DNA of 64,000 bases from Cryptomeria japonica. Taxonomy: Eukaryota; Streptophyta; Pinopsida; Cupressales; Cupressaceae. The stretch lies in contig NC_081407.1 in assembly GCF_030272615.1 (NCBI RefSeq), positions 437,606,230-437,670,229 on the forward strand, in the 5' to 3' direction. Every line of letters begins with the position of its first letter. The first letter of the stretch is position 1. Positions 43,933-56,036 of this stretch are shown here, in pieces. Both the position numbers and the translations under genes were made by a program. Under the pieces are notes generated by a model. That model saw only the letters and a program-made list of their open reading frames with translations. It was not told where the DNA came from and made no database searches.

Positions 43933-46299
43933 GATCTTAATAAAACTTGTTAATATTACTACTACTACTACTACTATATTTTTAATGAGTAATGTTAGAT
44001 AAATTGAAATAAGGTTGAAATTTTTAAATAGAAGGAATTAATAATGGTGACTCACATATGAGGTCATAATTTATTTGGAAATTTATTATTTTCTCAATAT
44101 TTTAATTGAGCACATGCTGTAGGAGAAAAGAGAAGATTCTATAAATGAAATTCAAATTCAAATTTTGAATGCATGGTCAAATGTAACCCCCACTATGACA
44201 TGTTGTAAGGAATATGTCTTGCATGGAAATATTTTGGGGAAAGAACCTGTGAATCATTTATTTCTTTTTGTAGTGGGAAATGACCCTCTTTTTTTATATA
44301 TTGAACACTAGATTTTTGAAAAGGGGGAGTTCATTATTTTTATGTGATGAAATAGGTCTTTGAATTCTTAAGAAATTAGTTTCAAATGCATGTTAGTTGT
44401 AGGAGAAATTTTGTAGAAATATTGCAGGATTTTTACTTCAAGATTTTGGAGAAGATCTTCACCAAGCTACAAGTGAGGATTGAGGAAGGATAGCTAGGAA
44501 ACAGGAGGTGATTTAACAACAAGGTTCTTCGTTTAGATTCGGGTTCCCTCTTTTCATACTTGCTTGTTTTCTTTTAAAAAAAAGAGAGAAAGGGTAGGGA
44601 TTTCTATTTGCATGCATGCTTGTCTATGGTAAATTTATGTAGTTTAAAGGGAAAATATTTTGATTAAATCAGAAAGAGGGTGGGTTAAATGATATAGGAA
44701 TTGTTTTCCTCATACCTCTTCAAAGATTTTTCCTTCTTTGTTTTCAGATTTTGATAGAGAAAATTTATATGCACGTAGGAAATAAATTTGTATATCTTGC
44801 ACTTTGGATTAATTTAGTAGATGTCCTTTCAAAATATATACAAATGAGAATATTATTAGTTCCCGTCGATAGGCAAGATTACTAATGCATTCATTTGATG
44901 CATTAGTTGTCTTGGGCTATCCAATCAAATTGTAGTATTTTGAAACATTTATATGTCTTTGTATAGTTTTATTCAGGGTACATATTATTTTATTTTTTGT
45001 AAAATTATTTATCTGTTTTCTTATTGGTCTATTCTGCAAACAGTCATTGCCAAAAATGTATTTTTATTATTTTTGTTAATGCATCCAATATTTTATTTAT
45101 GTACAAGAATCCAACATCACAATAAATTTTGGTCTTTTTTGTGAGTTGAATTCCACAAAAATCTAGGAAATTTTTTTCTTTCAATGAAATGTACTAAAAT
45201 GTAATAAAACATAGCAAAATATGAATAAGATATTGTGTCATAAGATTTGTTCCTCTAACAACTGAAATTTAATTCAATGCATCTTTAATTATATTTTTGA
45301 CAAATTTGTACATCTTTAATGCATTCAACTATTTGAATAGAACAACGTACAAAAAATGGTCTGTAGCATCTGTATTCTATTAACTGTAGGTTGCAGTAAA
45401 TGTCTAGATACGCCTCTCCATAGTTAGGGTGGAGTCCATTATTGGATAATACAAGTTGAATATTACTATTGATTCTATTAATGCATGGACATAAATTTTT
45501 GTGCAGACGTTTGCCGTATTAATTATGGTTTTTCAAGAATGTTCATCTCCCTTTATCAGTTTCTCTAGCCTTTGTATTTGAGCAATGCTTTGGATAGTTC
45601 TTTTTGTCTTCCCACTTCAAAAATCATTGAGTATCACTTGCAGCTGTTTGGTTTGTGCTTACAGATTTAGGTAAAATGATTTCCTTCTGAAGTTATTCCT
45701 GTATGTATGTCTCTTATTCATATGTGCTCACTACTATAAAATAATATTGTCATGTTTGTTGGATGTATGTCTCTGATTCATATGTGTTGCTACTATAAAA
45801 TAATATAGTCATGTTTGTAGGCTTGTTGAGGACTGTAGGTATTGAGTAGAGAGATATCAGTATTTCAAGATAAAAAAAGGTATGTTTTCAAAGTACTATG
45901 AAACCATATAGCAGATTTGTATATATCTTGTTTCTGGTTGCTTTATAATTTTTTCAAGTTTTTGTTGTTATTCACAAATTATGTACCTTTTGTTCTTCAT
46001 TTTCTTTTTTGTTGTGTTCTTCCACCCGTCCCTTGTTTGTTTCTTCCTCTGGCTTGTTTGTTACAGAGCTAGCCAATTAACCTTGTAACCTTTCACAGTC
46101 TGCTGACATACAAAGATAAGGGTTGTGGATATGTACTTGCAACCGATGCTTTTGCACAAAGATATAACAATCGTAGGCTATAATCTAACATAATGAATTT
46201 TATATAGCTTTAAAAGCCTAGTTGAAGGGAAGAATAAAGATCCTATTGTAAATTAGTATTTCAAAGGACTATAGAGAAAATACTTAGAACACAACAAAG
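43933..46299. other. AT-rich stretch, no gene
   Basis: No coding domain on either strand. Contains an (ACT)n microsatellite at about 43951-43976 and a 60-bp tandem duplication at 45703-45822. An old LTR could be hidden here, but I see no paired ends. Confidence 0.4.
45703..45822. repeat. 60-bp tandem duplication
   Basis: Two copies beginning ATGTATGTCTCT at 45703 and 45763, both including ACTATAAAATAATAT and TCATGTTTGT. Confidence 0.8.
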
Positions 46300-46900
46300 G
46301 GATATGAATGTAAGTCTTCAAATTTTTATCATGATTCTACCACTAATCTTATAGAATCTGAAACTACTCTATCTCCTCTGAGCCAATTGATTAATCAAAT
46401 AAAATAGCAAAGAACACACTATAACAACAATAATCAAATTACAGAATAGTCTGATACAAAAACCCAGTTTTTTATTGCTCAATACAAACAATATGGAGGC
46501 CTCTATATATATATTTCAGCACTCTAAAATATAGTTCATAACATGTAAAAAGTAGAATTCCGCGTTAAAAAAAAAAGCATGCAAAGAATGCATTATTACT
46601 TTAAAAAGAAAACTAAATAAAGATAGGCTATAGTGGAGGCAGTGAACACTAGTTAGCCTCTCTAAAAACTGTATGCTTTATTCTCATAACTGAAAAAACT
46701 AATAAAAGTAAACTACAAAAAATATCACTAAAAATAGTGATAAAAAACTCGAACATGCGGTGAATGCAATATTCAGTGGATGTTGAGTTCAACTAGTAAT
46801 CTGATCGGTGGTCACTGGGTGTTTTACAGTGCATGATGGTGAAACTAAGAATAGCAGCTAAATTTGGAACTGCATGCTCGAACAACATCAGTTATCCAAA
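46300..46900 (-). repeat. Probable 3' LTR of the minus-strand copia element
   Basis: Directly downstream (leftward) of the copia purine tract. On the minus strand it holds a TATATATATAGAGGCC box near 46510 and a polyadenylation-like GCAATAAAAAAC near 46475, as expected in an LTR. The left end and any target duplication are not defined, and the partner LTR is outside the window. Confidence 0.45.
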
Positions 46901-46911
46901 TACTCCCCCTT
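46901..46911 (-). other. Polypurine tract of copia element
   Basis: AAGGGGGAGTA on the minus strand, just after the RNase H coding end and before the LTR. Confidence 0.65.
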
Positions 46912-48278
46912 GACGCTGAAAGAGATTGCAATCTTATCTCATAGAGCCAAAAAATGAGCTTTTGCAACTACCTTGGTGAATATATCCGCTATCTGGTCCT
47001 GAATATTAATGTGCTTCAATTCAACATCCTTCTTCTGCACCAAATCTCAAATGAAGTGATATTTCATGTCAAAATGCTTTGTCTTGCTATGATGAACAGG
47101 ATTCTTTGCTAACTTGATGGCACTCACATTGTCACAACAAATCACTGTAGCTTGAACTTGCTTTTCTCCCATTTCTTCCAAAAAATTTCTGAGCCAAAGA
47201 GCTTGTGTACCTGCTAAGGTAATTGCAACATACTCTACTTTTGTGGATGAGAGGGCAACAATGCTTTGATTTTTCAAGCTCCATGTAATCAAACTAGAAC
47301 CAAAAGAGAAACAATTTCCAAATGTGGACTTACGGTTATCCATACTACCTCCCCAATCTGAATCACTAAAGCCTACAAGATTGAACTTTTCAGAAGAGTA
47401 GTAATGAATACCAAAATTTAAATTCCCTTTCACATACCTCAAAATCCTCTTGGTTGCCTTCATATGTATTTCAGATGGATTTGTCATATACCTTGAAACA
47501 AGTGAAACTAAATATGTAATATCAGGCCTTGTGTGGGTTAAAAACATCAAGCTCCCCACAATACTTATGTAAGTTGTCTCATCATTGACTAAATCAGCAT
47601 CATGATCTCTACATAACACAACTCCATGAGCACTTGGAGTGGAGCCAGGGTTACAATCAGTCATATCAAATTTCTTTAGCATATCTTGTGCATACTTTGT
47701 TTGACAAATGAAAATCTCATCCTTACTTTGATAAACCTCCATTCCTAGAAAATATTTCATCAGACCAAGATATTTCATCTCAAATTCATTCATCATAGCA
47801 ACTTTGAATTCATCTTTCATCTAAGAACTACTACCCATATACAATAGATCATCAACATACAAACTTATGATTAGAATATCAATACCTTCTTGTTTGTAGT
47901 AAAGGGTAGGATCACTCTTACTTCTCTGGAAGCCATTCTCCTAAAAGTATCCATCAATCTTGACATACCATGCTCTTGGTGATTTCTTGAGACCATACAA
48001 AGCCTTCTTCAACCTGTAGACATGATGCTCTTTTCCTTCCACTTCAAAACCTTGTGGTTGCTCCACATATACTTCCTCTTCTAAGTACCCATTCAAGAAG
48101 GCACTTTGCACGTCCATATGATGTATGCTCTAGTTATTTTGAGTTTCTAATAAAATTAGCATTCTAATGGTCTCTTGTCTTGCTATTGGTGCAAATGTCT
48201 CTTCATAATCAATTCCATACTTCTGTGTGAAGCCATTAGCAACTAATTTTGCCTTGTGTCTTTCAACACTCCCATCAC
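46912..48278 (-). pseudogene. Copia RT and RNase H (left piece)
   Basis: Minus-strand copia pol. 48278-47821 encodes [54 protein letters not shown] and the catalytic YVDDLL, with a few stops. 47820-47047 is one open frame continuing MKDEFKVAMMNEFEMKYLGL, QTKYAQDML, then the RNase H (VGFSDSDWGGSMDNRKST, ALSSTKVEYVAI, CDNVSAIKLAKNPV), ending beyond 47047 with QIADIFTKVVAK. The usual AEYVA is changed to VEYVA. The gene is interrupted at 48279 by the chromovirus and resumes at 56037. Confidence 0.9.
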
Positions 48279-49805
48279 TGGTGCAGGAGCACCCCCATCA
48301 AGCCCTTCAAGATGATAAGTTAGACTCAAAGGAGGGAGGATAAGGCATCAAATATGTCTTTAGAATGTTTTTTATATGTTTCAATCATGCATTGTATGTT
48401 TGTAATAAAGAACCCCATCTTGTGAGCCAAACTCCTATTTTGGCATTTCTATAAGCCAATAAGGGCTTTTGGACAATAGGGGATCAAATGTGTGTAGGAA
48501 ATAGTTATCCTAGTGGTTTTAGTGATTCTAGGATGTTTTAGGAGGGGTTAGACTTGACCCAAGGTATTAGGAGGTGAAAGATGACATTTTGACAACTTTT
48601 GCAAAAGTTGTCAAAAGTTGTCATGAGCAACTTTTATGCACTTTTTGCATTTTTGTTTGTTTGAACTCCTCCAACAGCTCTAACCTCTTGGTTTTGGTTG
48701 AGAAAATTTTTGGAGTGGTTTATACACCTTGTGGATCCAATTCCCAAGGGAGACTGTATGGAGGAGAGTTTTGGTGACAACAAACTAATAGAATTCAGAG
48801 TTTTTCCTACAATTATGGAGTTTTGGTACGAGGCATGGTATTGTACGGCTTGGGATCCATTAACAATGATGTGAATTGGTTGGAGAGGAGATTTATCTTT
48901 GTTTTGGATTTGGTTTTGAGTTCTATTTGTGTGTTTTTCTCCTGATATTCAAATTTTACTATAGGTGCCTAGAAAACCAAGGTTTACCTTGGGTTTTTCC
49001 CCCTCCATGGCCATAACTTGCACTTCATCAATCTGAGACCCATGGGATTTGGTGAAAGGCAAGTATGGTCAGTTTATTCTAGGATTCCAAAAACAATTTA
49101 CAGGAGTAAGGGAGAGGTGTGTTTGAAACGGCCCTAGGTAGACATCTCTATGTGGCTACCTAGACCTTGAACAACAAAGTTACCCTTGTGTACAAATGGT
49201 GATGATTACAGGCTTGAAACCTTGGAATCCATTATGGTTTATGGTTCCCTACATATTTATGGGGTTGTAATTATCTGGTTTACTCATCTGGCTATAGGTA
49301 CTTCACAAATGGACACCTAATTAGCCCTTTAGGACAGTCAACATCCTACCGGTTTAGACCTCTTTTTATTAGACCCAGACCCTTCCTTTAGGGGAATTGT
49401 GTAACTTCCAAAAGGGTACTTGAATCCATAATTTTTTTGCTCGGTTGTTTGAGAAATTTTGAACTTAAGGCCCCTTTACCCGCTAAAAAGGGCTACAAGC
49501 AAATAGGCCTAATTGTGAGGGTACTACGGGGAATAGGGTTGAATCCTCAAAACCAGTGTTGGATCTAGTTCAAGTGAGTCATTTTTGACCCAAAACAAGT
49601 GTGCTAATGGTCCATAACCCTTGGAGGTCTCAAAGTGTATGTAGGAGCCATTTAACCAAGTTGAGTAGGTATGAGTCTTGAGGATGGTGAAGGGATTAAA
49701 CTAATGTTGTAGAGCCTTGTCTTGATAGGATCCCATTATTGTTTTAAGGGGTTAGTGTCATACATTTTGAGGTGTTTGGTAGGTTACAAGGAGGGCTTTG
49801 CATCA
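48279..49805 (+). repeat. 5' LTR of chromovirus
   Basis: 1527 bp, TGGTGCAGGAGC...GGCTTTGCATCA, paired with 54512-56036. Differences are spread along the length, so the insertion is not recent. Confidence 0.93.
48592..48613. repeat. Perfect 22-bp palindrome in 5' LTR
   Basis: Half site GACAACTTTTG followed by its exact reverse complement, then a further AAAAGTTGTC and GCAACTTTT. Conserved without change in the 3' LTR at 54822-54843. Confidence 0.9.
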
Positions 49806-49807
49806 AG

Positions 49808-49820
49808 TGGTATCAAAGCT
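49808..49820 (+). other. Primer binding site, tRNA-Met type
   Basis: TGGTATCAAAGCT two bases after the LTR, one base different from the canonical TGGTATCAGAGC. Confidence 0.8.
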
Positions 49821-49856
49821 AGTAACAACTTTGGTAAGGAGATAGAGAATTGAGAG

Positions 49857-50935
49857 ATGTCAGAGGGACAAGAAGAAGAGGTCCCTAGAGGACCAATCAC
49901 CAACATGGAATTGGCAAAGATTGTGAGAGAGCAGGCCACTACTTGCAAGGCAATGCAGAGGGAGCTAGAGAGGTTGAGAGGTAGAGTAGATGGAAAGGAA
50001 GATGGAGGCACTGGTAGTGGTGAAGAAGGGGATGAGGATGAGATCCCTATGTTGGAGGAAGAGGTGATTCCTCCTGACCAAAGGCACTTCCTTAATGCCC
50101 TAAAATCCATGGAGAGGAGAACCATGGAGCAGAAGATTGATTTTCCAACTTTCACTGGGAAGATGGAACCAGATGTTGTGGTAGATTGGATAGACTCCCT
50201 ATCTCGTTTCTTTGAATGTGAAGACATTCCAGGACACCAGAAGGTGAAGATTGCTAAGTCCAAGTTGAAGGGAGCAGCCCTAACTTGGTGGAACTTTGTC
50301 CAAGAGGAAAGAGAGAAGGACAACAAGCCCAAGGTTGTTTCTTGGAAGAGGATGGTTGCCTTAATAAAAGAGGCCTATGTACCCAAAGACTATGAAATAC
50401 AACTCCATAAGAGGAGACAAAATATCAAGCAGAAGGAGATGGATGTGAACTCATACACTGAGGAGTTCCAAAGGTTATGTATGAAGTCTAAAACAAAAGA
50501 GGAAGAAAGCGATAAAGTTGCCTGGTACCTGAATGGATTAAGGTACAATAATCAAGAAGAATTAAACCTTCTTAGCCTAGATACCGTTGGTAGATGCCAT
50601 CAACTTGCTATCAAGGTGGAAGAGAAGATCAAAAGGAGACAAGAGAAGAACAATAAAGGAAGAGGAAGATAGCAGAGGGGTGGAAGAAATTTTTTCAAAA
50701 GTAAGGGAAATGGTTTTGGAAACCAAGGTGAAACGAGTCAAGAAGGCACTAAAGGAAAGATTAGTTCTAATAACAATGGAGGATACAATCAGAGAGGTAA
50801 CTTTAGAGGAAGAAGACCACCATTTAGAGGGAGATCTCAAGGTAGAGGTCCAATAAAATATTATAACTGCAATCAAGAAGGATACATGGCTAATAGATGC
50901 CCTAATACTAGTTCGATGGGAGAAAGGAGAAGTAA
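49857..50935 (+). pseudogene. Chromovirus gag
   Basis: Starts MSEGQEEEVPRGPITNMELA. 49857-50672 is open: a coiled-coil start, then the retrotransposon capsid core (IDFPTFTGKMEPDVVVDWID, KIAKSKLKGAALTWWN, VPKDYEIQLHKRRQN, YTEEFQRLC, LNGLRY). A TAG at 50670-50672 interrupts it, and the same frame continues through an Arg/Gly/Asn-rich tail to a zinc knuckle read as YYNCNQEGYMANRCP, where the first Cys and the His of CCHC are both Tyr. It formed the virus-like particle. Confidence 0.85.
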
Positions 50936-51059
50936 CTTGATTTTAGAGGCTAATTGCCAAAGTGTGGCAAGTGAAAATACATACCAAAGTGTCAATACCC
51001 CTCATAGCTATGGCTACCCTAAAAGAGGTGAAGCTTTGATGATCAGAAGAGCAGTAACT

Positions 51060-51850
51060 ACTATGAAGATGTCTGATAAAGAACCCCCACAGAGGAAGTC
51101 TCTATTCAAGACCACTTGCAAAGCGGATGGAAAAGTATGCAAGGTCCTAATAGATTCCAGTTCAACTGAGAACTTTGTGTCTCTAGAGATGGTGGAGAAA
51201 CTAAATTTGAGGAGACTGCCTCACCCTTGCCCCTACAAGGTCTCATGGCTCACATAAGGACAACAAGTTGTTGTGGAAGAGCAGGCTTGGTTAGAATTCT
51301 AGATTGGAACCTATAGAGATAGGTTGATGTTTGACATTGCAAAGATGGATGCTTGCCATCTCCTATTTGGGAGACCATGGTAGTTTGATTTGAAGGCACA
51401 ACATGATGGTTCTAGGAATACATATTCCATCACCAAATATGGTAAGGTGATTGAGTTGCTACCTTTGATGGAGAATGAGGAGGCCAAACAAAAGGAGGCC
51501 AAGGTGTTGGTGTTAGGAGGGAATCAGTTCATGAAGAACATGGCAGATGAAGGCATGGTCTGTTATGCCCTTATCCCTAGTCCAACAATAACAAAGGTGG
51601 AGAGGTCTGAAGATAAGAAAGAGGACAAATTGATGTTGGTTGACCCTGTAGTGCAGCAACTACTGAACAAATACAAGGGTGTCATCTCTGATGGCATGCC
51701 AAGGTCACTACCTCCCATGAGGGACATAAACCATTGTATTGACCTTATACCTAGATCTACCTTGCCTAATAAAGCAGCATACAAGCTCACACTGGATCAG
51801 AATGTTGAGATCAAAAAACAGGTGGAAGAATTGTTGGAAGGCAAAAGTTA
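51060..51850 (+). pseudogene. Chromovirus protease and RT start
   Basis: In frame with gag. The aspartic protease has LIDSSSTENFVSLEMVEKL, where functional copies have D-S/T-G, so the catalytic Gly is Ser. LLFGRPW follows near 51360, then a TAG. From 51390 the frame is open to 51851, covering the linker and the start of RT (VVQQLLNKYKGVI, DINHCIDLIPRSTLPNKAAY). Stops at about 51255, 51300 and 51381. Confidence 0.8.
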
Positions 51851-53014
51851 AGCCCATGTGTAGTCCCTATAGTCTTGGCACCCAAAAAGGAAGGCACTTG
51901 AAGGCTTTGCATCGACTCAAGAGCTATCAACAAGATTACTATCAGGTATAGGTTTCCAATGCCTAGAATTGAATATTTGTTGGATTGTTTGGGGGGTGCT
52001 AGGTATTTTACAAAGGTTGACTTAAAGAGTGGCTATCATCATATTAGGATTAGGTCGAGAGATGAGTGGAAGAGTGCATTTAAAACAAATGAGGGGTTGT
52101 ATGAGTGGAAAGTCATGCCCTTTGGCTTATCCAATGCACCTAGTACATTTATGAGGTTAATGAATGAAGTCTTGAGGGATTTCATAGGGAAATTTGTTAT
52201 AGTCTACCTAGATGACATTCTAGTTTTTAGTCAAACCAAAGGAGAGCATCTAAAACATGTAGACCTGGTCCTAAGAAGATTGTATGGAGAACAATTAATT
52301 ATCAACTTGGAAAAGTGTTTCTTTATGCAAGAAGAGATCATTTACTTGGGGTTTGTAATCTCATATGGTGAGTTGAAAATGGATCAAGAAAAGGTGAGTG
52401 CCATATTGTCTTGGCCTACACCTAGAACAATGAATGATGTTAGAAGTTTTCATGGCTTAGCTACCTTCTATAGGAAGTTTATAAGAGGCTTTAGCCATAT
52501 TTGTGCTCCTATGCTTGATACCATAAAGGGAGGACAAAAGTGCAGGTTTAGTTGGACAGAAGAGGCAGATAACTCTTTTAAAACATTGAAGAGAAAAGTT
52601 GCATAGCAGCCGGTCCTTGCCCTACTTGATTTCAACAAGATCTTCCAAGTGGAGTGTGATGCTAGTCACATGTCTATTGGGGTAGTGCTCAGTTAAGAGG
52701 GAAGACCTATTTCTTTCTTTCATGAGATGTTGAATGAGGCAAAGAGAAGATATTCATCCTATGACCTAGAGATGTATGCTCTAGTACAATCTTTGAAAAA
52801 GTGGAGACACTACTTGCTACCAAAATAATTCATAGTTTTCACAGACAATTAGGCCCTTAGATTTATAAATAGTCAAGAAAAGTTGAATCACTGGCACATG
52901 AAGTGGGTAGAGACCCTACAAGCTTTCACTTTTGTTCTTAAGCACAAGAAAGGGGTCAAGAATAAGGTGGCAGATGCTTTGAGCAGAAGAGTCCTAATTG
53001 CAAATTAGATTCAT
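51851..53014 (+). pseudogene. Chromovirus RT and RNase H
   Basis: After a frameshift near 51850: APKKEGT[15 protein letters not shown], then 51959-52606 open with [33 protein letters not shown] and the catalytic [10 protein letters not shown], and the connection [15 protein letters not shown]. RNase H follows: PVLALLDFNKIFQVECDAS, RRYSSYDLEMYALVQSL, KWRHYLLPK, KNKVADALSRR. Stops at 52604, 52694, 52826, 52850 and 53006; several fit CAG or GAG to TAG changes. Confidence 0.9.
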
Positions 53015-54440
53015 TTGGAGAGTGTTGGAATAGACTCCTTGAAAGCCATGTATGAGGGTGATGAAGACTTTGGAGAAGCCTATAAGGTATGTGCTTCATT
53101 TGATGAACGGTTTCATGTTGAGTATTTTGAATTTTTTATTCAAAATGGATTATTGGTTAAGGGTGCACAACTATGCATACCCAAATGCTCTATGAGACTG
53201 AATATAATTAAGGAGAAACATTGTGGAGTAATGGCAAGCCATTTTGGTCTTGACAAGACACTAGATTTGGTGAAGAGACACTATTTTTGGCCCAAACTAT
53301 AGACAGATGTCAGGAGATTTGTGGAGACATGTCTAATCTACCAAAAGGCAAAGGGAAAGTCCACCAATGCAGGCTTATACCAGCCTTTACCCATCCCTTC
53401 AAGACCATGGGAAAGCATAAGTATAGATTTTGTTTTAGGATTGCCTAGGACAAGGAAAGGATATGATAGTGTTTTTGTAGTGGTGGATAGGTTTAGTAAA
53501 ATGGCACATTTATTGCCATGCAAAACCACTTGTGATGCTTCTTATGTTGCAGACTTGTTCTTCAAGGAGATTGTCCAGATACATGGTTTTCCTTTGACTA
53601 TAGTCTTTGATAGGGATGTGAAATTTATTGGTCACTTCTGGAGGACCCTTTGGAAGAATCTTGGTACAAATTTATCCTTCTCCTTAGCCTACCATCCCCA
53701 AACGAATGACCAAACTGAAGTTGTAAACATGTCACTAGGGAATCTGCTAAGGTGTTTGACTAGACAACATGGAGAAAGGTGGGATAGTATATTGTCTTAG
53801 GAAAAATTCTCCTATAATGATAAAATGAATAGGAGTACCGGTAAGTCACCTTTCCAGAAGCTATATGGCATCCACCCAAGGGGTGTGATGGAGTTGAGAG
53901 AGCTACCTCAAGGAGAATCCATTAGTGCAAATGGGGAAACCTTTGCTACCACCAGAAAGGAAATCCATGACCAACTTAAGACTCATCTTCAACAATTTGC
54001 AGTAAGATAAAAAGCTCATGCTGACAAAAAGAAGAGAGATGTTTAGTTTGATGTGGGAGACTTGGTGTGGGTTCACTTGAAGAAGGAAAGACTCCCAAAA
54101 GGGCAGATATACAAAGCTCATGCAAAGAAAGATTGGACCCTGCCAAATCTTGAAGAAATGTGGCCCAAATGCCTATGAACTTCAACTCCCACCTGATCTT
54201 GGTTTGTCACCTATCTTTAATGTTTGTGACTTAACTCTTTATAAATGTAGTGTTGGTGTAGGAGGAGACACAATTCAGGTTATTGCAGATGATGACATTC
54301 CCAAACATGAATCACCAAAGTTGCATAAGGTTCTAGACACTAAGGTTGCAAAGAGAACCAGGAGAAAATTTTACATGGAGTATTTGGTGGCTTGGAAAGG
54401 AAAACCTGATTCTAAAGTAGTCTGGATGATAGAACAATAG
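53015..54440 (+). pseudogene. Chromovirus integrase with chromodomain
   Basis: The zinc region reads EKHCGVMASHFGLDKTLDLV, HYFWPKL and CLIYQKAKG. The core has D in ISIDFVLGLPRTRKGYDSVF, D in VFDRDVKFIG and the E of QTEVVN, giving the DDE triad, with YHPQTNDQTE slightly changed. The C-terminal part has VGDLVWVHLKKERLPKGQ. A frameshift near 54110 leads to 54120-54440: CGPNAYELQLPPDLG, SPIFNVCDL, then a chromodomain core YMEYLVAWKGKPDSKVVWM that would direct insertion to heterochromatin. Stops at 53300, 53798, 54008 and 54041. Confidence 0.9.
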
Positions 54441-54511
54441 ATCAAAGATGATGGTGCAGACCTACAGACTCTCATCTCAAGTGGACTTGAGATTTCTTCT
54501 TCCGGGGAGTA

Positions 54512-56036
54512 TGGTGCAGGAGCACCCCATCAAGCCCTTCAAGATGATAATTCAGACTTAGAGGAGGGAGGATAAGGCATCAAATATATCTTTAGAATGT
54601 TTTGTATATGTTTCAATCATGCATTGTGTGTTTATAATAAAGAACCCCATCTTGTGAGCCAAACTCCTATTTTGGCATTTCTGTAAGCCAATTAGGACTT
54701 TTGGACAATAAGGGATAAAATGTGTGTAGGAATATTTATCCTAGTGGTTTTAGTGCTTCTAGGATGTTTTAGGAGGGGTTAGACTTGACCCGAGGCATTA
54801 GGAGGCGAAAGATAACATTTTGACAACTTTTGCAAAAGTTGTCAAAAGTTGTCATGAGCAACTTTTATGCACTTTTTGCATTTTTGTTTGTTTGAACTCC
54901 TCCAAAGGCTCTAATCTCTTGGTTTCGGTTGAAATAATTTGTGGAGTGGTTTATACACCTTGTGGATCCAATTCCCAAGGGAGACTATACAGAGGAGAGT
55001 TTTGGTGACATCAAACTAATAGAATACAGAGTTTTTCTGAAATTCTGGAGTTTTGGTATGGGTACTATACTGTACGGATTGGGATCCATTCCCAATGATG
55101 TGAATTGGATGGAGAGGAGAGTTATCTTTGTTTTGGCTTTGGTTTGGAGTTCTATTTGTGTTTTTTTCTCTTGATATTCAAATTTTACTGTAGGTGCCAA
55201 GAAAACCAGGGTTTACCTTGGGTTTTTCCCCCTCCATGGCCATAACTTGCACTTCATCAATCTGAGACCCATGGGATTTGGTGAAAGGAAAGTATGGTCA
55301 GTGTATTCTAGGATTCCAAAATTTTTTGCAGGAGGAACAAGGGAGAGGTGTGTTTGAAATGACCCTAGGTAGACATCTCTATGTGGCTACCTAGACCTTG
55401 AACAACAAAGTTATCCTTGTGTGCAAATGATGATGATTCCAGACATGTAACCCTGTAATCCATTATGCTTTATGGTTCCCCACATACCCATGGGTTTTTA
55501 ATTGTTCGATTTAGTCATCTGGTTATAGGTGCTTCACAAATGGAGGCCTAATTAGCCCTTTAGGACATTCAACATCCTACCGGTTCATACCTTTTTTTAT
55601 CAGACCCAAACTCTTCCTTTTGGGGACTTATGTAACTTCCAAAAGGGTACTTGAATCCATAATTTTTTTGCTAGGTTGTTTGAGAAAGTTTGAACTTAAG
55701 GCCCCTTTACCCGCTAAAAAGGGCTACAAGCAAATAGGCCTAATTGTGAGGGTACTATGGGGAATAGGGTTGAATCCTCGAAACCAGTGTTGGATCTAGT
55801 TCAAGTGAGTCATGTTTGACCCAAAACAAGTGTGCTAATGGTCCATAACCCTTGGAGGTCTCAAAGTGTATGTAAGAGCCATTTAACCAAGTTGAGTAGG
55901 TATGAGTCTTGAGGATGGTGAAGGGATTGAACTAACGTTGTATAGCCTTTTCTTGATAGGATCCCATTATTGTTTTGAGGGGTAAATGTCATACATTTTG
56001 AGGTGTTTGGTAGGTTACAAGGAGGGCTCTGCATCA
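54512..56036 (+). repeat. 3' LTR of chromovirus
   Basis: 1525 bp, TGGTGCAGGAGC...GGCTCTGCATCA; preceded by a short purine tract (CCGGGGAGTA, 54502-54511) and followed by ATCAC. Confidence 0.93.
54822..54843. repeat. Perfect 22-bp palindrome in 3' LTR
   Basis: Identical to 48592-48613. Confidence 0.9.

Larger units (their letters stand above)
48279..56036 (+). mobile_element. Ty3/gypsy chromovirus, complete but decayed
   Basis: 7758 bp with LTRs at 48279-49805 and 54512-56036 and a perfect 5-bp target duplication ATCAC (48274-48278, 56037-56041). tRNA-Met type PBS, gag, protease, RT, RNase H, integrase and a C-terminal chromodomain in standard order. Numerous stop codons and two frameshifts. 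It sits in the copia RT gene, in opposite orientation, and its removal restores that gene. Confidence 0.93.

Noticed and set aside
49784-50332. 182-codon minus-strand frame
   Set aside because: Antisense shadow of the chromovirus gag.
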